Shown here piece after piece: positions 29,701-42,081 of a DNA stretch of 64,000 nt (position 1 is its first letter; every line of letters starts with the position of its first letter). A program made the position numbers and the translations under genes. The notes beneath the pieces were generated by a model that saw only the letters and a list, made by a program, of their open reading frames with translations, had not been told where the DNA came from and searched no databases. Source of the stretch: Spongilla lacustris. Taxonomy: Eukaryota > Porifera > Demospongiae > Spongillida > Spongillidae. The stretch is taken from assembly GCA_949361645.1 (NCBI GenBank), contig OX442420.1, forward strand, positions 1-64,000. Reading direction: 5' to 3'.

Positions 29701-32700
29701 AGCTAGGGCTTACATGGTGGTGGACCAGCTAGCTAGGGCTTACATGGTGGTGGACCAGCCAGCTAGGGCTTACATGGTGGTGGACCAGCTAGCTAGGGCT
29801 TACATGGTGGTGGACCAGCTAGCTAGGGCTTACATGGTGGTGGACCAGCTAGCTAGGGCTTACATGGTGGTGGACCAGCTAGCTAGGGCTTACATGGTGG
29901 TGGACCAGCTAGCTAGGGCTTACATGGTGGTGGACCAGCTAGCTAGGGCTTACATGGTGGTGGACCAGCTAGCTAGGGCTTACATGGTGGTGGACCAGCT
30001 AGGGCTTACATGGTGGTGGACCAGCTAGCTAGGGCTTACATGGTGGTGGACCAGCTAGCTAGGGCTTACATGGTGGTGGACCAGCTAGCTAGGGCTTACA
30101 TGGTGGTGGACCAGCTAGCTAGGGCTTACATGGTGGTGGACCAGCTAGCTAGGGCTTACATGGTGGTGGACCAGCTAGCTAGGGCTTACATGGTGGTGGA
30201 CCAGCTAGCTAGGGCTTACATGGTGGTGGACCAGCTAGGGCTTACATGGTGGTGGACCAGCTAGCTAGGGCTTACATGGTGGTGGACCAGCTAGCTAGGG
30301 CTTACATGGTGGTGGACCAGCCAGCTAGGGCTTACATGGTGGTGGACCAGCTAGCTAGGGCTTACATGGTGATGGACCAGCTAGCTAGGGCTTACATGGT
30401 GGTGGACCAGCCAGCTAGGGCTTACATGGTGGTGGACCAGCCAGCTAGGGCTTACATGGTGGTGGACCAGCTAGCTAGGGCTTACATGGTGGTGGACCAG
30501 CCAGCTAGGGCTTACATGGTGGTGGACCAGCTAGCTAGGGCTTACATGGTGGTGGACCAGCCAGCTAGGGCTTACATGGTGGTGGACCAGCTAGCTAGGG
30601 CTTACATGGTGGTGGACCAGCTAGGGCTTACATGGTGGTAGACCAGCTAGCTAGGGCTTACATGGTGGTGGACCAGCTAGCTAGGGCTTACATGGTGGTG
30701 GACCAGCTAGCTAGGGCTTACATGGTGGTGGACCAGCTAGCTAGGGCTTACATGGTGGTGGACCAGCCAGCTAGGGCTTACATGGTGGTGGACCAGCTAG
30801 CTAGGGCTTACATGGTGGTGGACCAGCTAGCTAGGGCTTACATGGTGGTGGACCAGCTAGCTAGGGCTTACATGGTGGTGGACCAGCTAGCTAGGGCTTA
30901 CATGGTGGTGGACCAGCTAGCTAGGGCTTACATGGTGGTGGACCAGCCAGCTAGGGCTTACATGGTGGTGGACCAGCTAGCTAGGGCTTACATGGTGGTG
31001 GACCAGCTAGCTAGGGCTTACATGGTGGTGGACCAGCTAGCTAGGGCTTACATGGTGGTGGACCAGCTAGCTAGGGCTTACATGGTGGTGGACCAGCCAG
31101 CTAGGGCTTACATGGTGGTGGACCAGCCAGCTAGGGCTTACATGGTGGTGGACCAGCCAGCTAGGGCTTACATTGTGGTGGACCAGCTAGGGCTTACATG
31201 GTGGTGGACCAGCCAGCTAGGGCTTACATGGTGGTGGACCAGCTAGCTAGGGCTTACATGGTGGTGGACCAGCCAGCTAGGGCTTACATGGTGGTGGACC
31301 AGCTAGCTAGGGCTTACATGGTGGTGGACCAGCTAGCTAGGGCTTACATGGTGGTGGACCAGCTAGCTAGGGCTTACATGGTGGTGGACCAGCTAGGGCT
31401 TACATGGTGGTGGACCAGCTAGCTAGGGCTTACATGGTGGTGGACCAGCTAGCTAGGGCTTACATGGTGGTGGACCAGCCAGCTAGGGCTTACATGGTGG
31501 TGGACCAGCTAGCTAGGGCTTACATGGTGGTGGACCAGCTAGCTAGGGCTTACATGGTGGTGGACCAGCTAGGGCTTACATGGTGGTGGACCAGCCAGCT
31601 AGGGCTTACATGGTGGTGGACCAGCTAGCTAGGGCTTACATGGTGGTGGACCAGCCAGCTAGGGCTTACATGGTGGTGGACCAGCTAGCTAGGGCTTACA
31701 TGGTGGTGGACCAGCTAGCTAGGGCTTACATGGTGGTGGACCAGCTAGGGCTTACATGGTGGTGGACCAGCCAGCTAGGGCTTACATGGTGGTGGACCAG
31801 CTAGCTAGGGCTTACATGGTGGTGGACCAGCTAGCTAGGGCTTACATGGTGGTGGACCAGCTAGCTAGGGCTTACATGGTGGTGGACCAGCTAGCTAGGG
31901 CTTACATGGTGGTGGACCAGCCAGCTAGGGCTTACATGGTGGTGGACCAGCTAGCTAGGGCTTACATGGTGGTGGACCAGCCAGCTAGGGCTTACATGGT
32001 GGTGGACCAGCCAGCTAGGGCTTACATGGTGGTGGACCAGCCAGCTAGGGCTTACATGGTGGTGGACCAGCCAGCTAGGGCTTACATGGTGGTGGACCAG
32101 CTAGCTAGGGCTTACATGGTGGTGGACCAGCTAGCTAGGGCTTACATGGTGGTGGACCAGCTAGCTAGGGCTTACATGGTGGTGGACCAGCTAGCTAGGG
32201 CTTACATGGTGGTGGACCAGCTAGCTAGGGCTTACATGGTGGTGGACCAGCTAGCTAGGGCTTACATGGTGGTGGACCAGCTAGCTAGGGCTTACATGGT
32301 GGTGGACCAGCCAGCTAGGGCTTACATGGTGGTGGACCAGCCAGCTAGGGCTTACATGGTGGTGGACCAGCTAGCTAGGGCTTACATGGTGGTGGACCAG
32401 CTAGCTAGGGCTTACATGGTGGTGGACCAGCTAGCTAGGGCTTACATGGTGGTGGACCAGCTAGGGCTTACATGGTGGTGGACCAGCCAGCTAGGGCTTA
32501 CATGGTGGTGGACCAGCTAGCTAGGGCTTACATGGTGGTGGACCAGCTAGCTAGGGCTTACATGGTGGTGGACCAGCCAGCTAGGGCTTACAATGGTGGT
32601 GGACCAGCTAGCTAGGGCTTACATGGTGGTGGACCAGCTAGCTAGGGCTTACATGGTGGTGGACCAGCTAGCTAGGGCTTACATGGTGGTGGACCAGCTA

Positions 32701-35700
32701 GCTAGGGCTTACATGGTGGTGGACCAGCTAGCTAGGGCTTACATGGTGGTGGACCAGCTAGCTAGGGCTTACATGGTGGTGGACCAGCCAGCTAGGGCTT
32801 ACATGGTGGTGGACCAGCCAGCTAGGGCTTACATGGTGGTGGACCAGCCAGCTAGGGCTTACATGGTGGTGGACCAGCTAGGGCTTACATGGTGGTGGAC
32901 CAGCTAGGGCTTACATGGTGGTGGACCAGCTAGGGCTTACATGGTGGTGGACCAGCTAGGGCTTACATGGTGGTGGACCAGCTAGCTAGGGCTTACATGG
33001 TGGTGGACCAGCCAGCTAGGGCTTACATGGTGGTGGACCAGCTAGCTAGGGCTTACATGGTGGTGGACCAGCTAGCTAGGGCTTACATGGTGGTGGACCA
33101 GCTAGCTAGGGCTTACATGGTGGTGGACCAGCCAGCTAGGACTTACATGGTGGTGGACCAGCTAGCTAGGGCTTACATGGTGGTGGACCAGCTAGGGCTT
33201 ACATGGTGGTGGACCAGCCAGCTAGGGCTTACATGGTGGTGGACCAGCTAGGGCTTACATGGTGGTGGACCAGCTAGCTAGGGCTTACATGGTGGTGGAC
33301 CAGCTAGCTAGGGCTTACATGGTGGTGGACCAGCCAGCTAGGGCTTACATGGTGGTGGACCAGCTAGCTAGGGCTTACATGGTGGTGGACCAGCTAGCTA
33401 GGGCTTACATGGTGGTGGACCAGCTAGGGCTTACATGGTGGTGGACCAGCTAGCTAGGGCTTACATGGTGGTGGACCAGCTAGCTAGGGCTTACATGGTG
33501 GTGGACCAGCTAGCTAGGGCTTACATGGTGGTGGACCAGCTAGCTAGGGCTTACATGGTGGTGGACCAGCTAGCTAGGGCTTACATGGTGGTGGACCAGC
33601 TAGGGCTTACATGGTGGTGGACCAGCTAGCTAGGGCTTACATGGTGGTGGACCAGCTAGCTAGGGCTTACATGGTGGTGGACCAGCTAGCTAGGGCTTAC
33701 ATGGTGGTGGACCAGCTAGCTAGGGCTTACATGGTGGTGGACCAGCTAGCTAGGGCTTACATGGTGGTGGACCAGCCAGCTAGGGCTTACATGGTGGTGG
33801 ACCAGCTAGCTAGGGCTTACATGGTGGTGGACCAGCTAGCTAGGGCTTACATGGTGGTGGACCAGCTAGCTAGGGCTTACATGGTGGTGGACCAGCTAGC
33901 TAGGGCTTACATGGTGGTGGACCAGCTAGGGCTTACATGGTGGTGGACCAGCTAGCTAGGGCTTACATGGTGGTGGACCAGCTAGCTAGGGCTTACATGG
34001 TGGTGGACCAGCTAGCTAGGGCTTACATGGTGGTGGACCAGCCAGCTAGGGCTTACATGGTGGTGGACCAGCCAGCTAGGGCTTACATGGTGGTGGACCA
34101 GCTAGCTAGGGCTTACATGGTGGTGGACCAGCTAGCTAGGGCTTACATGGTGGTGGACCAGCTAGCTAGGGCTTACATGGTGGTGGACCAGCTAGCTAGG
34201 GCTTACATGGTGGTGGACCAGCTAGCTAGGGCTTACATGGTGGTGGACCAGCTAGCTAGGGCTTACATGGTGGTGGACCAGCTAGCTAGGGCTTACATGG
34301 TGGTAGCTTTTGTGTCGTGGTGCTAAAGCACCCACATTTGTTTTGCTACCACTTGCAGAGGTAGCGAAATAATCTTTGATAAGTTGACTTACTTTGAGAG
34401 CAAATGTTTCTTATTCCAAGATGATGGCTAGTTGACATTGTATGGCGGACCACAGGTTCTCTTAATAAGGCTCCCCGGTATGTCAAATTCTGGCAAATTG
34501 ACTGTCAGCAGGATAGTTTGATCAGGAGCTCGAAGATCAACACCCGAGCAGGAAGGAACCATGCATACCGCTGCCATTTACTGAAAGGCGCAAAAGTCCG
34601 CTAACATGAAACAATATCACATGTGGTTTTTACTCCTGACATGACTTTATCCTATATCCGATCATTCATGATTATGAGTTTAGTATTAAATGGTACACAC
34701 TAAATAAAAATTGTACTCGATTGATTTAATATATAGTACTTAATGTCCTCTATCAGTAACACATTCAACCACACACACAAAAACCATTATGAGCGTGATG
34801 CATTTAACAGTGTGCACAATTGTACTACAATTTAAATTACTAAATTGAATTCCCTTACATACATGATTGTATTAGAATAGTAAAGTTTATGTATGTATTG
34901 CAGCTGAAGTAGTTGCAAAATGTTATTAAAAAGGACCTTCTAGTGACAATGAAGTGATTTATAGCAACAGAAATTCACGTATGTAAAAGGAATGATTAAT
35001 CCTTTGTCTAATATCACCATTCATGGCTAGGGTCATTTTCCTTCACTTCCTAGATTATCACCCCATAACTCGAAGTCAATTAATTGTACTGCTGTTCTAC
35101 ACACAATGCACATGATAACAGTCGGACATCGGACGTATTCCGATCAATTTTGCTAAGTGTCAGATCAATTTTGCGTATGCGCGGTAAGAATGTCCGGACG
35201 GCTTTTTATGTGACTGGAAATAGCGGCAAAGCACCTGTTCAGACCGTTAAATTTAGTGTTAAAAAGTGGGCTTTGGACAGCGAAAAGATCCTTCCCATGG
35301 ACGCAATCGTGCGCGAAAAACGGCCGTAAACGCGTCAAATCGCGCGGTCTTCAAAACGCTGTATCTCCTTGATTGTGCAATAGCATTTTGCGTATTTACA
35401 AAGCGGTCCTGTGTGTATAGAAGTCCAAAGATGGTGTAATTTGCGATGCATCGCTCCGAAGATATTCACATTGAAGTAAGATTCAGAACGATGCATTGCA
35501 AATTAAACCGTCTTTGGACTTCTACATGTATATATAGACACACGACCGCTTTGTAAATACGCAAAATGCGACTCTACTCAATTGTACAATCAAGGAGATA
35601 CAGCGTTTTGAAGACCGCGCGATTTGACGCGTTTAGGGCCGTTTTTCGCGCACCAATGTACGTGACTAACATTCGATACTAGCAAATCAGATAGTACTAT

Positions 35701-37256
35701 AGTCGCATCGCTAAAGTGTTCTGTGTGCATTCAATTTGAAGAAAATCTGCGCGGCCGAATAAATTTCAACGCAGCATTCAAAACAAACCTGAGATCTGCA
35801 TCTTTCAAAGATCATGCTGCTACTAATATGTGCGCGCACGCAATGCTACTGGATAACAATGTATACAAACACCAAGTGCAAAAATTAAGGTACATTCTAT
35901 GTCCGGTCAATTCGGAAACATGACAGGTCAACTTAGGTAATGGTCTGACAGTGTGTCAGGACAAACCCGAAACCTTATCATATGCACTGTACACATAACT
36001 ACAGTTTTGTCACGTTGGCTCAGGGCTTGGTTTGTGAAAGGCCCAACACTATTCTGTAACAGATGCTGATAATTTAACATCACTTGTGAATCAATAATTC
36101 TGCATACCATTGGTGTAAATTTGCTTTGGAAAGTGTGCACACATCTGCATACTTTACCTTATTCACAATTACAATTCGAATCATTACTCCCCCACATTAA
36201 ACTCAGTGGCTGTGAAATTGATTTATGTTATTCCCTAGTGATGTACTGATGTGTAGTAGAATTCTGGTCCTAAGATATGCAGCTTATTCTATGATAATGG
36301 AGCAGCTTCATATGCTATTTTATGACAAAAATTCACTCCTTATGTCAAAGTGTGTGGATTGCAAATAAAAGGAAAAGTGGCTAGTAAGTATGACCATTAG
36401 TGGTATATCCCCCCAAACACTAAATGTCACCTATGTAATATAAGCAGAAGGTGTGAGCACTGTCCTAGACCCACCCCCTTGTGATTGGACCCTCCTCTGC
36501 TACACCACATTTGCCCTGAATTTGAATGTTTCATTTCACTACAGAGTACCCCGTACCAAAGCTGTGATACTTTCACTGAGGATAGTACCAACATGCATAC
36601 ACTTAAACCCCATCTGGAGAGGCGTTAGATACCACATCATGAGTTACCATTATAATAACATGCGAGGGATTTTAAGCACATGTTCAGTGCAATCCTTGTC
36701 AATGAAATTAAAAACCTGTGGATGGCCACACCCATTCATTTACTTACCTAGCACAGCAAGATTGTTTCCAAGGAACGGACCCCTTCGTGCGCAGCCGTTA
36801 AGTATGCTGTTTATACGAAGTCGATAGGTTCGTCCTTCAGAATGTTTTATGCCCTCTGCCACGCCCCAAATGCCTCCAAACGCCATACCTGCGGACGCAC
36901 ATACTACTCACAACACGACGCTGCAGTGTCCATACCTGCTAAGTAGCTTGTGCCCGTTCGGTCAAACATTTTCTCGTTCCAAGACTTTTTTTTCCTCTCC
37001 ACAGGAAAGATGAATTCCGGGCTCTTCAATGGCAAGACAGAAGACATAACTCCCGCACACAACCACCAAAGCAATACATACTGCGGGTAAATACGACGGG
37101 TCCAGGGCATATGGTGATATATTCAGCCCAGACATGGGGCTCACTACACCAAATAAGAGCAGTTCGTTTCGCACGTATCAGGTCTACACACTCACTTGGA
37201 GCCTCCACCGAACTGCTCCCGGTTGGGGAGTAGTCTGAACTCCGATCCCAAGACAT
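17844..37256 (-). CDS. TIMM23: TIM23-like inner-membrane translocase subunit
   Basis: Exons: 37256-37196, 37143-37082, 37023-36936, 36888-36748, 19318-19208, 17962-17844. They total 582 nt (193 residues; human about 209) and all phases agree. Family landmarks are MSGLNISPYALDPSYLPA near the N-terminus, MAFGGIWGVAEGIKHSEG and NNLAVLALMYSSTESLVGHI in the Tim17/22/23 core, and EDTLNSVAAATVAGVLYKST plus a final hydrophobic segment (LVAGAVGCGLVGVYTVTKAL). Role: channel-forming core of the TIM23 presequence translocase in the mitochondrial inner membrane. The gene is extraordinary for its size: intron 4 (36747-19319) is about 17.4 kb and contains a 12-kb minisatellite, a palindromic MITE and other repeats, while introns 1-3 are about 47-58 bp. 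Intron 5 (1.2 kb) also holds repeats. The join across 17 kb rests on family order, phase (CTAG/CACTG giving LALMYSS) and consensus splice sites. Confidence 0.9.
18279..18717. repeat. Inverted repeat with about 145-bp arms
   Basis: The arms lie at about 18279-18425 and 18575-18717 around a loop of about 150 bp in TIM23 intron 5. They are near-identical and share GAGCAAATATACGGCAGGCA and GATGATGTGAACGTTGACAG. Translated in one frame both arms give a similar peptide (LGVTHRMSDNGSSWSNVF). This is best explained by the inverted duplication, although a fragment of an element ORF is possible. Confidence 0.8.
18767..18866. repeat. Short tandem array, 23-bp unit
   Basis: About four copies of a unit containing GGGAAAGGGTTACAACCATC, next to the inverted repeat in TIM23 intron 5. 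Confidence 0.85.
19083..19180. repeat. Short tandem array near TIM23 exon 5 donor
   Basis: About four degenerate copies of a roughly 24-bp unit containing CCTCCATGACACCCCAATA. It lies within 30 bp of the exon 5 donor at 19208. Confidence 0.75.
19335..19465. repeat. 20-bp tandem array upstream of TIM23 exon 5
   Basis: About six to seven copies of ACAAAGATGTACAACAGTAC-type units. On the gene's strand it ends about 15 bp before the exon 5 acceptor (CTTGCAG at 19319). Confidence 0.85.
20658..20717. repeat. (CA)n microsatellite
   Basis: About 30 perfect CA dinucleotides in TIM23 intron 4. Confidence 0.95.
20718..22130. other. TIM23 intron 4 sequence, no exon seen
   Basis: AT-rich intron sequence. 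Short ORFs at 21176-21415, 21516-21707 and 21905-22105 match nothing I recognise and are flanked by stops. They may be remnants of an element. Confidence 0.45.
22275..34304. repeat. 12-kb minisatellite, about 400 units of 30 bp
   Basis: The main unit starts GGACCAGCTAGCTAGGG and ends CTTACATGGTGGT (30 bp). A 26-bp form lacks one CTAG. Common variants are CAGCC for CAGCT, GGACTT for GGGCTT and rare GATGGA. Each 26-bp unit shifts the frame, so forward ORFs of 60-354 codons (MVVDQLARAY repeats) start and stop at short units. These are artefacts, not proteins. The array lies in TIM23 intron 4 in antisense orientation to that gene. Confidence 0.97.
25890..31060. repeat. 2,586-bp higher-order duplication inside the array
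   Basis: The order of short units and variants repeats at an offset of exactly 2,586 bp. For example, short-unit boundaries at 26056, 26378, 27424 and 27660 recur at 28642, 28964, 30010 and 30246, and unusual variants (GATGGA at about 26570, GATGGA at about 27785, GTAGA at about 28053) recur at the same offset. At least one substitution (27054 versus 29640) separates the copies. Borders are approximate. Confidence 0.85.
34601..35307. other. TIM23 intron 4 sequence, no exon seen
   Basis: AT-rich DNA with no coding signal. A short repeat of GATCAATTTTGC occurs near 35142-35174. Confidence 0.5.
35308..35653. mobile_element. Palindromic MITE, about 346 bp
   Basis: The element is an almost complete palindrome. 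The left arm is about 35309-35456 and the right arm about 35485-35653, with a loop of about 30 bp. Outer ends read GTGCGCGAAAAACGGCC and, inverted, GGCCGTTTTTCGCGCAC. Arms share CAATCAAGGAGATACAGCG-type and CGCTTTGTAAATACGC-type blocks in inverse order. A CAAT direct repeat flanks it (35304-35307 and 35654-35657), a possible 4-bp target-site duplication. It has no coding capacity and is a fold-back MITE of unknown family in TIM23 intron 4. Confidence 0.85.
35658..36747. other. 5' part of TIM23 intron 4, no exon seen
   Basis: AT-rich intronic sequence between the MITE and the exon 4 donor. Several short ORFs, none recognised. Confidence 0.5.
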
Positions 37257-37612
37257 CGAGTGTGTGCACGTGACTTTGATAAAAATAGCGCATGCGCTTT
37301 ACATGTAAATCGAGAGTATATTAGTTTCGACTGAACAGCGGCTCCAGAGGTGATGTGGTATTCCCACCCTTTGTATGGTTTTCAGCGGGGTTTTTTTTGT
37401 TTCATATCGCTATTGGCTTGTGCTGATCATGTTGTTTGAGTCAATTTACTATCAGTTCTGGGTGTTCACCATGCATATATAGCAAGGTTCACCTCCCTCA
37501 TACCAAAGCCCCCTTCACCCCTAAATTCTGCATTTCAACACACCATCGAAGGTTTAATTCTGAATAGTACCTCAGAAGGTGCAGCAGCTTCTTGTGCACA
37601 CAGATTCTAGTG
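37257..37612. promoter_or_regulatory. TIM23 promoter region and ADH5 3' flank
   Basis: This is a 356-bp spacer between the TIM23 start codon and the proposed ADH5 stop codon, both genes on the minus strand. It must contain the TIM23 promoter. No specific element is identified. Confidence 0.4.
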
Positions 37613-40482
<2,870 letters not shown>

Positions 40483-40636
40483 TTAGCTAACTAGCTATTT
40501 GAATTTTACCAACTAATTATTCTTTTAAAATGTACATGAAAACCCACAAGACGGGTGTACATGTAGGTGTTAGTACATACCTACATGCACGTATGACTTT
40601 GACTTCACACACACCATTCAAAATTGTAACACACAA

Positions 40637-41992
40637 CTATGCAACTTTCTGCTTGCACTTCCGAGCAGCCAACTTCTGAAGTGCCTTGTGCCTCTTCTGT
40701 GCTATGTCATCCTGGCTACAGTGTTGAGGTTGTGATGAAGATGACCATATGGGAATGTTGGAACAGTCAGTCAACACTACAGCCACTGGAGAACACAGGT
40801 GGAGAGGCTCCATCTTTGGCTTAACCTTTTCTCTGACATCACACGCAGCCTCTGATGATCTACCATCTAACAAGTCTGCTGCATCAGTCCAAAAGTGATC
40901 ATCTGAGTCATCATCACATTTGAGTTGAGGAGCCACACAAGGGGGAGGAGCCAAATGACTAAGGGGTGGAGCTAAAAGGCCAGAGGGTGGAGCCAAATGA
41001 CCAGGAGGTGGAGCCAAATGACCAGGGGGTGGAGCCACATAATAACTGGAGGGTGCAGATGATGGTGGAGATAAAATCCCATGTGACAAAATGGATGATG
41101 GAACTTGAACTGGAGACAGTCTACCTGCACTACTGTATGTAATGCAGTCAAGAGTGCACAGTTCTTCTGGTGTAAAAAGACTGTCAAAGTCATCATCACC
41201 TGACAGAGAAGGATGGAGATGTCCTATTATCTCCTGCTGTTCTGCTTGTGTTACTCTTGACACAATCTGCTCATCATCTTTGTGTACATCTCCCTCAACA
41301 CATTCTGGGGATGGTTCCCCTCCCCCAAGGTCCAACGGCCCCCTACACTCCACTAACTGGTGAGCCAGCTCTTCAAACCTGCGGAGGTCCTCAGGACTTA
41401 CACTGGTACCCTTGCCTTTAATTCTGAAAACAAAAATAACCATAGGAACATGTTGTACAATGGGAGTAACAACCTGCGAGGTTTCTTCTTTGCAGGGGAA
41501 CTAAGTGACTTTGGAGCTGTCAAAGAAAGCCTTTTGGGTTGTCGATGGGGGCTTTCCTGTGATTATAAACCAGAGAATAGGAAAGTTGTGAACTGATATT
41601 TACCAATTATTGTAAAACATAAATATGCAGACATCACCTCACAAAACATGCTTTTATTCTTCCTTCCCCCCAGCACGTACATCGATTGCAAATAACTGAA
41701 CTATTTCACTGTTTGATTTCACTGGACCTGAGGCTGGATCAGACGTACACGTTTTCTGACTGGCACTTGACTAAACCAGCACACGCTCACCTACATACGC
41801 GGGCATCTTATAATCATAAGTAACAGTAAGGTCGAGGGTGCTGTCGGCTATCGAAGGTGATGCATTGAGGTGCTCTTCTACACAGACCTCCTCGGCATGT
41901 CGTTTCGGAGCTATGACAGTTAGACACATTTTACGAGAAATTAAAATAGGTCCACCTACTGCACTGTGTCTGTTTCTTTTTATCCTTGTCAA
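40637..41992 (-). CDS. ETAA1-like putative ATR activator
   Basis: Exons: 41992-41956, 41910-41795, 41556-41474, 41423-40637. They total 1023 nt (340 residues). The first 45-bp intron is in frame, so it could instead be retained. The resemblance to vertebrate ETAA1 is by pattern. A basic N-terminus is followed by PKR motifs, then a short helix/coiled coil (SPEDLRRFEELAHQLVE, about 88-104) where ETAA1 has its ATR-activating region, then acidic-aromatic clusters (DDDFDSLF, DDHFWTDAADLLD). A C-terminal basic helix (SQDDIAQKRHKALQKLAARK) matches the RPA32-binding helix type. ETAA1 binds RPA-coated single-stranded DNA and activates ATR at stressed replication forks. A GHLAPPP repeat lies in the middle. 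The start codons of this gene and the FADD-like gene are 90 bp apart, divergent. Low overall conservation of this family keeps the call tentative. Confidence 0.6.
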
Positions 41993-42081
41993 GCTTCAAG
42001 TCGGCTTTTCTACGCTTCATTTGTTTATGTACGACGTTTAACTATTTCTAATTAGTGCCCCGTTGTAGCCGGAGTGCAATA
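41993..42081. promoter_or_regulatory. Putative bidirectional promoter, ETAA1-like/FADD-like
   Basis: Only 89 bp separate the two divergent start codons. Both promoters and both 5' UTRs must fit here, or overlap the neighbouring exon. No TATA box at a convincing position was seen. Confidence 0.5.

Larger units (their letters stand above)
22131..34600. mobile_element. Putative fold-back element bracketing the 12-kb minisatellite
   Basis: The left flank (22131-22275) and the reverse complement of the right flank (about 34450-34600) align along their length. Shared blocks include CCTTTCAGTAAATGG, CCTTCC..CTCGG.TGTTGAT.TTCGAG, CAAACTA and CCTTATTAAGAGAACCT.TGG.CC in the same order. The 30-bp array starts immediately inside the left arm; a 130-bp unique stretch (34305-34440) separates it from the right arm. 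The left arm's inner end CTCTGGACCAGC is the beginning of the repeat unit, suggesting that the array was seeded at the arm's inner border. It resembles non-autonomous elements with minisatellite cores. No transposase and no clear target-site duplication were found. Confidence 0.6.

Noticed and set aside
22275..34304. More than twenty ORFs encoding MVVDQLARAY repeats, suggesting a repeat protein
   Set aside because: ORFs begin and end only where 26-bp units shift the frame. There is no promoter, unique N- or C-terminal domain or consistent frame, and the strand is antisense to TIM23.
22275..34304. Possible CRISPR-like array of 30-bp repeats
   Set aside because: Units are directly tandem with no unique spacers, and the context is a eukaryotic intron.
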